Origin: Pseudomonadota bacterium
GTDB lineage: Bacteria; Pseudomonadota; Alphaproteobacteria; CACIAM-22H2
Assembly: GCA_020161965.1 (NCBI GenBank)
Contig: JAIUNH010000250.1
Span: 1-6,078, forward strand
Direction: 5' to 3'
Length of the DNA stretch: 6,078 nt
Shown here: positions 1-5,415 of the stretch, piece after piece
How positions within the stretch are numbered: the stretch's first letter is position 1
How the letters are laid out: each line of letters begins with the position of its first letter
Notes under the pieces: generated by a model
The model's input: the letters and a program-made list of their open reading frames with translations, nothing else
What the model was told of the DNA's origin: nothing
Databases searched by the model: none
Position numbers and translations under genes: made by a program

Positions 1-75
1 TACGGTTTGGGCGAAGGCATCGAGAAGAAGTCGGAAGACTTCGCGGCGGAAGTCGCGGCCCAGCTCAAGTCCTAA
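1..75 (+). CDS. tsf: Elongation factor Ts, C-terminal end (partial)
   Basis: This is the 3' end of a reading frame that enters from the left edge: 24 codons and a TAA stop. The visible residues, starting YGLGEGIEKKSEDFAAEVA, match the usual C-terminal tail of alphaproteobacterial EF-Ts, where an LGEGIEK...DFAAEV pattern closes the protein. EF-Ts is the cytoplasmic guanine-nucleotide exchange factor that regenerates EF-Tu-GTP during translation. The identification rests on this short tail and on the very common tsf-pyrH-frr gene order. The core and dimerisation domains lie outside the window. It stops 23 bp before pyrH, so the two are probably co-transcribed. Confidence 0.87.
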   Translation, partial: YGLGEGIEKKSEDFAAEVAAQLKS

Positions 76-98
76 CCACCCACGACAGGAGCGCGCGA

Positions 99-821
99 AT
101 GGCTAAGGCCTCGTCGAAGTACAAACGCGTGCTGCTGAAGATTTCGGGCGAAGTGCTGGCCGGGCCCGCGGGGCTCGGCCTGCACCCCGAAACCATCGAC
201 CGCATCGCGGCCGATGTGAAGGAAGTCCGCGATCTCGGCATCCAGGTTTGCCTGGTGATCGGGGGCGGGAACATCTTCCGGGGCCTCGCCGGGGCCAAGA
301 AGGGCGTCGAGCGCGCCCATGGCGATTACATGGGCATGTTGGCGACCGTCATCAACGCGCTCGCCTTGCAGAATGCGCTCGAAGGTATCGGCGTCACCAC
401 GCGCGTGCAGTCGGCCATTCCGATGGCGTCGATCTGCGAGCCCTATATCCGCCGGCGCGCCATGCGCCATATGGAAAAGGGCCGCGTCGTGATCTTCGGT
501 GCGGGCACGGGCAATCCGTTCTTCACGACCGATACCGCCGCCGCGTTGCGCGCGTCCGAAATGGGCTGCGACGCGCTGCTGAAGGGCACGAAGGTCGACG
601 GCGTCTACACCGCCGATCCGAACAAGGACAAGAAGGCCAAGCGTTACGACAAGCTCGGCTACAAGGAAGTGCTCGAACGCGATTTGGGCGTCATGGACGC
701 CGCGGCGATCGCACTCGCCCGCGAAAACCGCATTCCCATCCTCGTGTTTTCGATCCAGAATCCCGGCGGATTCGCCGAGGTCATGAAAGGCAAAGGCCGC
801 CACACGCTGGTTGCCGACTGA
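99..821 (+). CDS. pyrH: UMP kinase (uridylate kinase)
   Basis: A 240-residue protein, the normal length for bacterial UMP kinase. It phosphorylates UMP to UDP with ATP in the cytoplasm, in pyrimidine nucleotide synthesis; family members are hexamers usually regulated by GTP and UTP. It belongs to the amino-acid kinase superfamily, not the NMP-kinase fold. Visible signatures are KISGE (residues 14-18), the glycine-rich GGGNIFRG (55-62), the DYMGMLATVINALALQ helix (76-91), GTGNPFFTTDTAAALRA (136-152), which contributes to UMP binding, and KGTKVDGVYTADP (162-174) of the ATP site. The ATG at 99 is preceded by AGGAG at 87-91 with 7 bases of spacing, which supports this start. It lies 23 bp after tsf and 49 bp before frr. 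No key motif is missing. Confidence 0.97.
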   Translation: MAKASSKYKRVLLKISGEVLAGPAGLGLHPETIDRIAADVKEVRDLGIQVCLVIGGGNIFRGLAGAKKGVERAHGDYMGMLATVINALALQNALEGIGVTTRVQSAIPMASICEPYIRRRAMRHMEKGRVVIFGAGTGNPFFTTDTAAALRASEMGCDALLKGTKVDGVYTADPNKDKKAKRYDKLGYKEVLERDLGVMDAAAIALARENRIPILVFSIQNPGGFAEVMKGKGRHTLVAD

Positions 822-870
822 ACCGTCGCCGATTGATGCGTTGAGGGCCTGCCGCTAGAGGGGAAGATAC

Positions 871-1431
871 ATGTCCGCCACCGCCGATATCGAAGAACTG
901 CGCCGCCGTATGAACGGCTCGATGGACGTGCTGAAGAAGGAATTTTCCGGACTTCGCACCGGCCGCGCCAACGCCAACATGCTCGACCCCGTGACGGTCG
1001 AAGCCTATGGCAGTTCCATGCCGCTATCGCAATGCGCCACCGTTTCGGTGCCCGAGCCGCGCATGCTGTCGGTACAGGTCTGGGACAAGGGCCTGGTGAA
1101 GTCGGTCGAGAAGGCGATCCGCGAGGCCAATCTCGGTTTGAACCCGATGACCGAAGGCCAGTCGATCCGCATCCCGATGCCGCCGATGACCGAGGAGCGC
1201 CGCAAGGAACTCTCCAAGGTCGCGAAGAACTACGCCGAGGCGGCGCGCGTTTCCATCCGCAACGTCCGTCGCGACGGCATGGACGGTTTGAAGGCGGCGC
1301 TGAAAGACGGCAAGCAGACCGAGGACGAGAACCGCAAGGCGCAGACCCAGTTCCAGGCCCTGACCGACGAGTTCATCAAAAAGATCGATGAGCAGCTCGC
1401 GGTCAAGGAAAAGGACATCATGGCGGTTTGA
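871..1431 (+). CDS. frr: Ribosome recycling factor
   Basis: A 186-residue protein, the usual length for RRF. With EF-G it splits post-termination 70S ribosomes so that subunits can be reused. Family hallmarks are visible: GLRTGRAN (27-34) in the first long helix, MLDPVTVEAYG (37-47), the VSVPEPR...VQVWDK stretch (58-73) in the small beta domain II, IRIPMPPMTEERRKEL (99-114), and VSIRNVRRDG (127-136) with the conserved arginines of the third helix. The C-terminus is rich in charged helical residues, as expected for the three-helix bundle of domain I. The ATG has a strong purine-rich Shine-Dalgarno, GAGGGGAAG at 858-866, ending 4 bases before the start. The 49 bp between pyrH and frr hold this site and no other structure I can see. 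Confidence 0.97.
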   Translation: MSATADIEELRRRMNGSMDVLKKEFSGLRTGRANANMLDPVTVEAYGSSMPLSQCATVSVPEPRMLSVQVWDKGLVKSVEKAIREANLGLNPMTEGQSIRIPMPPMTEERRKELSKVAKNYAEAARVSIRNVRRDGMDGLKAALKDGKQTEDENRKAQTQFQALTDEFIKKIDEQLAVKEKDIMAV

Positions 1432-1454
1432 TCCGCCGCCCGCTCTCCAACTTC

Positions 1455-1459
1455 GAGGA
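1455..1459 (+). promoter_or_regulatory. Ribosome binding site that fixes the uppS start
   Basis: GAGGA lies 6 bases ahead of the ATG at 1466, in the 34-bp gap after frr. The same reading frame is open further upstream, to an ATG at 1388 inside frr. That start would add 26 residues with no resemblance to the family and would overlap frr by 44 bp. The Shine-Dalgarno and the family's usual N-terminus both favour 1466. Confidence 0.75.
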
Positions 1460-1465
1460 CGGTCG

Positions 1466-2185
1466 ATGACCGCCGAGCCCCGCGTCGTCCCCAAGCACGT
1501 CGCGATCATCATGGACGGCAATGGCCGCTGGGCGAAATCCCGCGGCCTGCCGCGCGTGGCGGGCCATAAGCGCGGCGCGGATGCCGTGCGCCGCGCGGTC
1601 AAGTCGGCGGGCGAGTTGGGCGTGCGTTATCTCACGCTGTTCGGGTTCTCGTCGGAGAATTGGAAGCGCCCGCTCGACGAAATCACCGATCTGATGGCGT
1701 TGCTGCGCAATTATCTGCGCTCCGAAATCGCCGAGTTGCACAAGCAAGGTGTACGCGTGCGGGTGATCGGCGATCGCGCGCGACTGGCGCCGGATATCGT
1801 GACGCTGATCGAACAAGCCGAGCGCACGACCGAGGCGAACACCAAGCTCGATTTCATCATTGCGCTGTCCTACGGCGCGCGCGCCGAGATCGCGCGCGCG
1901 GCACGTGCGCTGGCGCACGCCGCCAAGGCCGGCGAGATCGATCCCGAGACGATCGGCGAAGCGGATATCGCCAAGTATCTCTACACCAGCGACATCCCCG
2001 ATCCCGATTTGCTGGTGCGCACCAGCGGCGAGATGCGCATTTCCAACTTCCTGCTGTGGCAGGCGGCCTATACCGAGTTCGTCTTCCTCGACGTGCTGTG
2101 GCCGGATTTCGATCGCGCCCATTTCGAGGCGGCGATCGCCGAGTTCGGCAAGCGCGACCGGCGCTACGGCGCCATCGTGGGATGA
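1466..2185 (+). CDS. uppS: Undecaprenyl diphosphate synthase (cis-prenyltransferase)
   Basis: From the ATG at 1466 this is a 239-residue Z-type (cis) prenyltransferase. The enzyme adds eight isopentenyl units to farnesyl diphosphate, giving C55 undecaprenyl diphosphate, the precursor of the lipid carrier for peptidoglycan and other wall polymers. It acts at the inner face of the cytoplasmic membrane. Signatures are HVAIIMDGNGRWAK (11-24), with D17 matching the Mg-binding catalytic Asp, GHKRGADAVRR (33-43), LFGFSSENWKRP (58-69) and, near the C-terminus, RTSGEMRISNFLLWQAAYTEF (185-205), which holds the pyrophosphate and isopentenyl diphosphate binding residues, then LWPDFD (211-216). The motif usually written NYGGR reads SYGAR at 135-139, a mild variant. 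The stop overlaps the cdsA start as ATGA, suggesting translational coupling. Dxr, two genes downstream, helps supply its substrate. Confidence 0.96.
   Translation: MTAEPRVVPKHVAIIMDGNGRWAKSRGLPRVAGHKRGADAVRRAVKSAGELGVRYLTLFGFSSENWKRPLDEITDLMALLRNYLRSEIAELHKQGVRVRVIGDRARLAPDIVTLIEQAERTTEANTKLDFIIALSYGARAEIARAARALAHAAKAGEIDPETIGEADIAKYLYTSDIPDPDLLVRTSGEMRISNFLLWQAAYTEFVFLDVLWPDFDRAHFEAAIAEFGKRDRRYGAIVG
1874..1919. repeat. GC palindromes and alternating CG tract inside uppS
   Basis: Within the uppS coding sequence is a perfect 12-bp palindrome, GGCGCGCGCGCC (1874-1885), then a ten-base CG alternation (1891-1900), the palindrome GCACGTGC (1901-1908), and an inverted repeat CGTGCG-CTGG-CGCACG (1904-1919). 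The tract encodes an Ala/Arg-rich helix, YGARAEIARAARALAHA, so much of it may follow from GCG/CGC codon preference. It could form Z-DNA or hairpins, but no function is shown. Confidence 0.5.
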
Positions 2186-2988
2186 GTCCCCTCCGCAAAC
2201 GGATCTTGTCCGGGATCGTGATGCTGATCCTGGCGCTGCTCGGTTTGTTTTCGGGGCGTGAATCTTTCGAGCTGATGCTGGCCTTGTGCGGCGCCGTGCT
2301 CGCCTGGGAATGGACGCGGTTGGTGGGCGAGGGGCGCTTTGGCGTGTCCGGCCTCGCCATCGCCTTCGTCGTGCTGGCGGCGGGGGCCGTCGCGACCGAC
2401 GAACGTTTCGCGCTCGCCCTGCTCGTGTGCTTTGCCGGTGCCGTCGGCGTGTTCATGGTCGCCGAAGGCGGCAAGCGCGGCCATCCGCGCTGGCTGGCGG
2501 CGGGACCGCTTTATATCGGCCTGCCGATCGTGGCGTTGATCTGGCTGCGCGGCTACGACCTCGCCGGGCTCGAAACCATTCTGTGGCTGATGGCGTGCGT
2601 CTGGGCGACCGATACCGGCGCCTTTTTCGCCGGGCGCGGCATCGGGGGGCCCAAACTTGCCCCCGCGCTGTCGCCCAACAAGACCTGGGCCGGATTGGTC
2701 GGCGGCATGGCCTGCGCCGCACTCGTGGCGCCGGTCGCCGGTTGGCTTGCCCCCACCGGCCCGTCGGGCTGGCGCTTGGCGCTTGCGGGCGCCGCGATCG
2801 CGGTCGTGGCGCAGGGCGGCGATCTGCTCGAATCCTTCGTGAAGCGCCATTTCGGGGTGAAGGACAGCGGCAAGCTGATCCCCGGCCATGGCGGCTTGTT
2901 CGACCGCGTCGATGGGCTGCTGACGGCCGCCGCGGCCTTCGCCCTGTTCCAATGGGCGACCGGCGGGGCGATCCTGGCATGGCGGTGA
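2182..2988 (+). CDS. cdsA: Phosphatidate cytidylyltransferase (CDP-diglyceride synthase)
   Basis: A 268-residue polytopic inner-membrane enzyme that converts phosphatidic acid and CTP to CDP-diacylglycerol, the branch-point precursor of phosphatidylglycerol, cardiolipin and phosphatidylethanolamine. The N-terminus, MSPLRKRILSGIVM, is a typical basic start leading into the first membrane helix. Hydrophobic segments follow at about 10-24, 30-47, 55-71, 77-93, 107-122, 130-148, 170-190 and 198-212. The C-terminal family signature is complete: S218-F-V-K221-R222, K227-D228, G230, then IPGHGG (233-238) and DRVD (241-244). The metal-binding and catalytic Asp residues lie within it. SPNKTW (164-169) is another conserved stretch. 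The start overlaps the uppS stop as ATGA with only a weak GGG upstream (2178-2181), so translation probably depends on ribosomes finishing uppS. The 3' end overlaps dxr by 10 bp. Confidence 0.95.
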   Translation: MSPLRKRILSGIVMLILALLGLFSGRESFELMLALCGAVLAWEWTRLVGEGRFGVSGLAIAFVVLAAGAVATDERFALALLVCFAGAVGVFMVAEGGKRGHPRWLAAGPLYIGLPIVALIWLRGYDLAGLETILWLMACVWATDTGAFFAGRGIGGPKLAPALSPNKTWAGLVGGMACAALVAPVAGWLAPTGPSGWRLALAGAAIAVVAQGGDLLESFVKRHFGVKDSGKLIPGHGGLFDRVDGLLTAAAAFALFQWATGGAILAWR

Positions 2989-4139
2989 AGCGCGTCACGG
3001 TCCTCGGCTCGACCGGCTCGGTCGGGCGCAGCACGGTCGATTTGCTGGCGCGCGAACCGGATCGTTTCGCGGTCGAGGCGCTGACCGCCCATCGCGACGT
3101 CAAAGCGCTGGCGGCGCAGGCCGTGGCGTTGAAGGCCAAGCGCGCGGTGGTGGCCGATCCGGCCGCCTATGACGATCTGAAAGCCGCCTTGGCGGGGACG
3201 GGGATCGACGCTGCCGCCGGGCCGGATGCGGTCGTCGAGGCCGCCCAGATGCCGGCCGATTGGGTCATGTCGTCGATCGTCGGGGCGGCGGGGCTCGCCC
3301 CCACGCTCGCCGCCATCCGCCAGGGCAAGACCATCGGCCTTGCCAACAAGGAAACCCTGGTCTCCGCCGGTGCCCTGATGACCCAGGAAGTTGCCAAGGC
3401 GGGGGCGACGCTGATCCCGGTCGATAGCGAGCATTCGGCGATCTTCCAGGTCTTCGAACCCGCCCGGGCCGACAAAGTCGCGCGGCTGATCCTGACGGCG
3501 TCGGGCGGGCCGTTCCGCACCTGGTCGCTCGACCAGATGCGCGACGTGACGCCCGAACAGGCGGTGGCGCACCCCAATTGGTCGATGGGGGCGAAGATCT
3601 CCGTCGACTCCGCAACTATGATGAACAAAGGCCTCGAAACCATTGAGGCAATGTTTATTTTTCCTGTCGGGGCCGAGCGGATCGACGTTATCGTCCATCC
3701 TCAATCGGTCGTCCATTCGATGGTCGAGTATATCGACGGCTCGATCCTCGCCCAGCTCGGCACGCCCGATATGCGCACCCCCATCGCCGTGGCGCTGGCC
3801 TGGCCCGACCGGATGGCCGCCCCCGTGCCGCGCTTGGATTTCAAGAAATCAGCGAACTTAACGTTTGAAGACCCTGATTTTGAACGATTTCCGTCCCTTC
3901 GGATCGCGCGCGAGGTCTTGCGGGAAGGCGGTGCCGCACCTACATTGCTGAACGCGGCGAACGAGGTGGCGGTGGCCGCTTTCTTGGCGCGGCGGATCGG
4001 GTTTCTCGATATCGTCGCTTGCGTGGAAGCGGTTCTCGCCGAAGATCGTCCGGCCGCCCCGGGCGATCTGGAAGCGGTCGCCGAACTCGACAGGGCCGCC
4101 CGCCGTAAGGCGGAAAATTGGATCAAGAAGGCTGGATAG
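2979..4139 (+). CDS. dxr: 1-deoxy-D-xylulose 5-phosphate reductoisomerase
   Basis: A 386-residue cytoplasmic enzyme of the MEP isoprenoid pathway. It rearranges and reduces 1-deoxyxylulose 5-phosphate to 2-C-methylerythritol 4-phosphate with NADPH and a divalent metal, and is the target of fosmidomycin. The N-terminal Rossmann fold shows GSTGSVG (10-16). GLANKETLVSAG (120-131) lines the NADPH site. Metal ligands are D149 and E151 in VDSEHSAIFQ and E220 in MNKGLE. Substrate-site elements include SGGPF (175-179), HPNWSMG (198-204) and KISVDSATMMNKG (206-218). HPQSVVHSMVE (240-250) and LNAANEVAVAAFL (324-336) complete the family pattern. The ATG at 2979 overlaps cdsA by 10 bp, with GGGG at 2965-2968 as a possible ribosome site. 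A GTG at 2985 is a possible alternative start. Two internal patches (3612-3665 and 3840-3899) are about 40% GC with codons such as TTA, ATT and CCT, unlike the rest of the gene, but the frame is intact. Confidence 0.97.
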   Translation: MAVKRVTVLGSTGSVGRSTVDLLAREPDRFAVEALTAHRDVKALAAQAVALKAKRAVVADPAAYDDLKAALAGTGIDAAAGPDAVVEAAQMPADWVMSSIVGAAGLAPTLAAIRQGKTIGLANKETLVSAGALMTQEVAKAGATLIPVDSEHSAIFQVFEPARADKVARLILTASGGPFRTWSLDQMRDVTPEQAVAHPNWSMGAKISVDSATMMNKGLETIEAMFIFPVGAERIDVIVHPQSVVHSMVEYIDGSILAQLGTPDMRTPIAVALAWPDRMAAPVPRLDFKKSANLTFEDPDFERFPSLRIAREVLREGGAAPTLLNAANEVAVAAFLARRIGFLDIVACVEAVLAEDRPAAPGDLEAVAELDRAARRKAENWIKKAG

Positions 4140-4143
4140 TGAT

Positions 4144-5265
4144 ATGAATTTGCTGGATTATGCTCTGCCGTTTTTGCTCGTCCTGTCGGTCCTGATCTTC
4201 TTCCACGAGTTGGGGCATTACTGGGTCGCCAAACGCTGCGGCGTGAAGGTCGAGGTGTTCTCGATCGGCTTCGGGCGCGAGCTGTTCGGCTGGACCGACA
4301 AATCCGGTACGCGCTGGAAAGTCGCCCTACTGCCGCTGGGCGGCTACGTGAAAATGTATGGCGACGCCGATGCCGCCTCGACCCCCTCGGGCGAAGTCCG
4401 CGAGATGACGGCCGAGGAACGCGCCGTCTCGTTCCATCACAAGACGCTGGCCCAGCGCGCCGCCGTGGTCGCGGCCGGGCCGGCGGCCAATTTCCTGCTG
4501 GCGATCGTGCTTTTTGCCGGGGTCTTTGCTTTCGTCGGCCAGCCTTTCACGCCGGCCCGGGTCGGCGGGGTGGTCGAAGATTCGGCCGCCGCGCGCGCCG
4601 GATTGCAGGAAGGCGACCTGATCGTCCAGATCAACGGGGCGGAGATCGAGCGCTTCGAAGATATCCAGCGCATCGTCCAGCTCAATCTCGATAGGCCTTT
4701 GAATATCCAAGTGGATCGCGGCGGCGTGCCGGTCGTCCTGAACGCCGTGCCGACGGTGATCCAGGAAACCGACAGGCTGGGCAACAATGTGCGCATCGCG
4801 CGCTTGGGCATTCGCGGCCAGGGTGTCGCCTTCAAGCGCCACAACCCGGCCGAGGCGGTCTGGCGGGCGGGTGGGGAGGTCTGGAATCAGACCACCGGCA
4901 CGCTGAAGGCGCTCGGTCAGATCGTTACCGGCAGCCGTGGGACCGAGGAATTGGGCGGGCCGATCCGCATCGCCCAGATGTCGGGCGAGGTCGCGCAAGG
5001 CGGAATCGCCAGCTTGATCGTGTTCATGGCCGTTTTGTCGGTCAATCTGGGCCTGATCAACCTGTTCCCGATCCCGATGCTCGATGGCGGGCATTTGGTG
5101 CTTTACGCGGCCGAAGCGGTACGCGGCAAACCCCTGCCCGAGCGGGCCGTCGATTACGGTTTCCGGATCGGCTTCGCATTGGTTATAACGCTTATGATTT
5201 TCGCGACTTGGAACGATCTCGTCCATACGGGCGCGGTCCGTTTCCTGGTCGGTTTGGTGTCTTGA
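4144..5265 (+). CDS. rseP: RseP/MmpA-type site-2 intramembrane zinc metalloprotease, single PDZ
   Basis: A 373-residue inner-membrane protease of family M50. Such enzymes cut transmembrane substrates after a first periplasmic cleavage. RseP of E. coli processes the anti-sigma factor RseA, and the Caulobacter homologue MmpA processes the polarity factor PodJ. The first membrane helix (about 7-25) ends in the zinc motif HELGH (21-25), with E22 the catalytic residue. GPAANFLL (112-119) opens the second helix, and NLFPIPMLDGGH (306-317) carries the third zinc ligand, D314. A last helix lies near 338-356. One PDZ domain spans about 135-195, including GGVVEDSAAARAGLQEGDLI (141-160). E. coli RseP has two PDZ domains and about 450 residues, so this is the shorter form typical of alphaproteobacteria. 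The start lies 4 bp after the dxr stop, with AAGAAGG at 4125-4131 a distant ribosome site. The substrate here is unknown. Confidence 0.95.
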   Translation: MNLLDYALPFLLVLSVLIFFHELGHYWVAKRCGVKVEVFSIGFGRELFGWTDKSGTRWKVALLPLGGYVKMYGDADAASTPSGEVREMTAEERAVSFHHKTLAQRAAVVAAGPAANFLLAIVLFAGVFAFVGQPFTPARVGGVVEDSAAARAGLQEGDLIVQINGAEIERFEDIQRIVQLNLDRPLNIQVDRGGVPVVLNAVPTVIQETDRLGNNVRIARLGIRGQGVAFKRHNPAEAVWRAGGEVWNQTTGTLKALGQIVTGSRGTEELGGPIRIAQMSGEVAQGGIASLIVFMAVLSVNLGLINLFPIPMLDGGHLVLYAAEAVRGKPLPERAVDYGFRIGFALVITLMIFATWNDLVHTGAVRFLVGLVS

Positions 5266-5310
5266 ATCCCATCTCGTGATCTTCGGGCAGGATTCGGGTA
5301 AGTAAGAGCG

Positions 5311-5335
5311 TGGCGGAGTCGCCAATTTGGCGGCT
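5311..5335 (+). repeat. Overlapping alternative stem-loops upstream of bamA
   Basis: TGGCG (5311-5315) can pair with CGCCA (5320-5324) across the 4-base loop GAGT. The same CGCCA can instead pair with the second TGGCG copy (5328-5332). The latter extends to an 8-bp stem, AGTCGCCA (5317-5324) with TGGCGGCT (5328-5335), including one G-U pair and a 3-base loop. The two structures exclude each other. The site could be an operator, an mRNA structure or chance; it lacks a terminator T-tract. Confidence 0.4.
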
Positions 5336-5400
5336 GCGACGGGCGTTTATGGTCTAGGGCGGGTTCACGGGTTCGCATGGCTGACGGGACTGAATTCGGC

Positions 5401-5407
5401 AAGAAGG
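5401..5407 (+). promoter_or_regulatory. Ribosome binding site that favours the 5416 bamA start
   Basis: AAGAAGG lies 8 bases ahead of the ATG at 5416. The in-frame ATG at 5377 has no purine-rich site at a usable distance; the nearest, AGGG at 5356-5359, is 17 bases upstream. Starting at 5416 also gives a standard signal peptide with its positive residues at the very N-terminus. Confidence 0.65.
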
Positions 5408-5415
5408 CGAGCGGC

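Larger units (their letters stand above)
5266..5415 (+). other. rseP-bamA intergenic spacer
   Basis: This 150-bp stretch is the longest non-coding segment in the window and would be a natural site for a separate bamA promoter. I see no convincing promoter. The best pair, TTGGCG (5327-5332) and TATGGT (5348-5353), has a 15-bp spacer and is weak. There is no T-run behind the hairpins, so no intrinsic terminator is supported. The spacer carries the alternative hairpins at 5311-5335 and the bamA ribosome binding site at 5401-5407. If translation began at the ATG at 5377, the spacer would be 111 bp. Confidence 0.6.

Noticed and set aside
1388..1465. N-terminal extension of UppS from an ATG inside frr
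   Set aside because: The added residues do not resemble the family, the frame would overlap frr by 44 bp, and a good ribosome binding site precedes the ATG at 1466.
1418..2122. Long minus-strand open frame opposite uppS (234 codons)
   Set aside because: It lies wholly antisense to a confidently identified gene, has no recognisable motif, and such frames are expected opposite GC-rich coding sequence.
1660..2181. Upstream in-frame extension of cdsA into uppS
   Set aside because: The translated extension is Arg-rich with no homology pattern. The natural start is the ATG at 2182, with a typical basic CdsA N-terminus and the ATGA overlap.
2553..3716. Minus-strand open frame opposite cdsA and dxr (387 codons)
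   Set aside because: It is a shadow of two real genes: composition is His/Arg/Asp/Gly-rich with no domain pattern, and both sense genes are intact with full family signatures.
4327..5325. Minus-strand open frame opposite rseP (332 codons)
   Set aside because: Antisense shadow with low-complexity composition; rseP on the + strand is complete with its zinc and PDZ motifs.
5311..5345. Intrinsic terminator after rseP
   Set aside because: The stem is short and followed by GC-rich sequence without a T-run, so the Rho-independent pattern is absent.
5327..5353. Possible sigma-70 promoter TTGGCG / TATGGT before bamA
   Set aside because: The spacer is 15 bp, both boxes match the consensus poorly, and the first box overlaps the hairpin; too weak to call a promoter.
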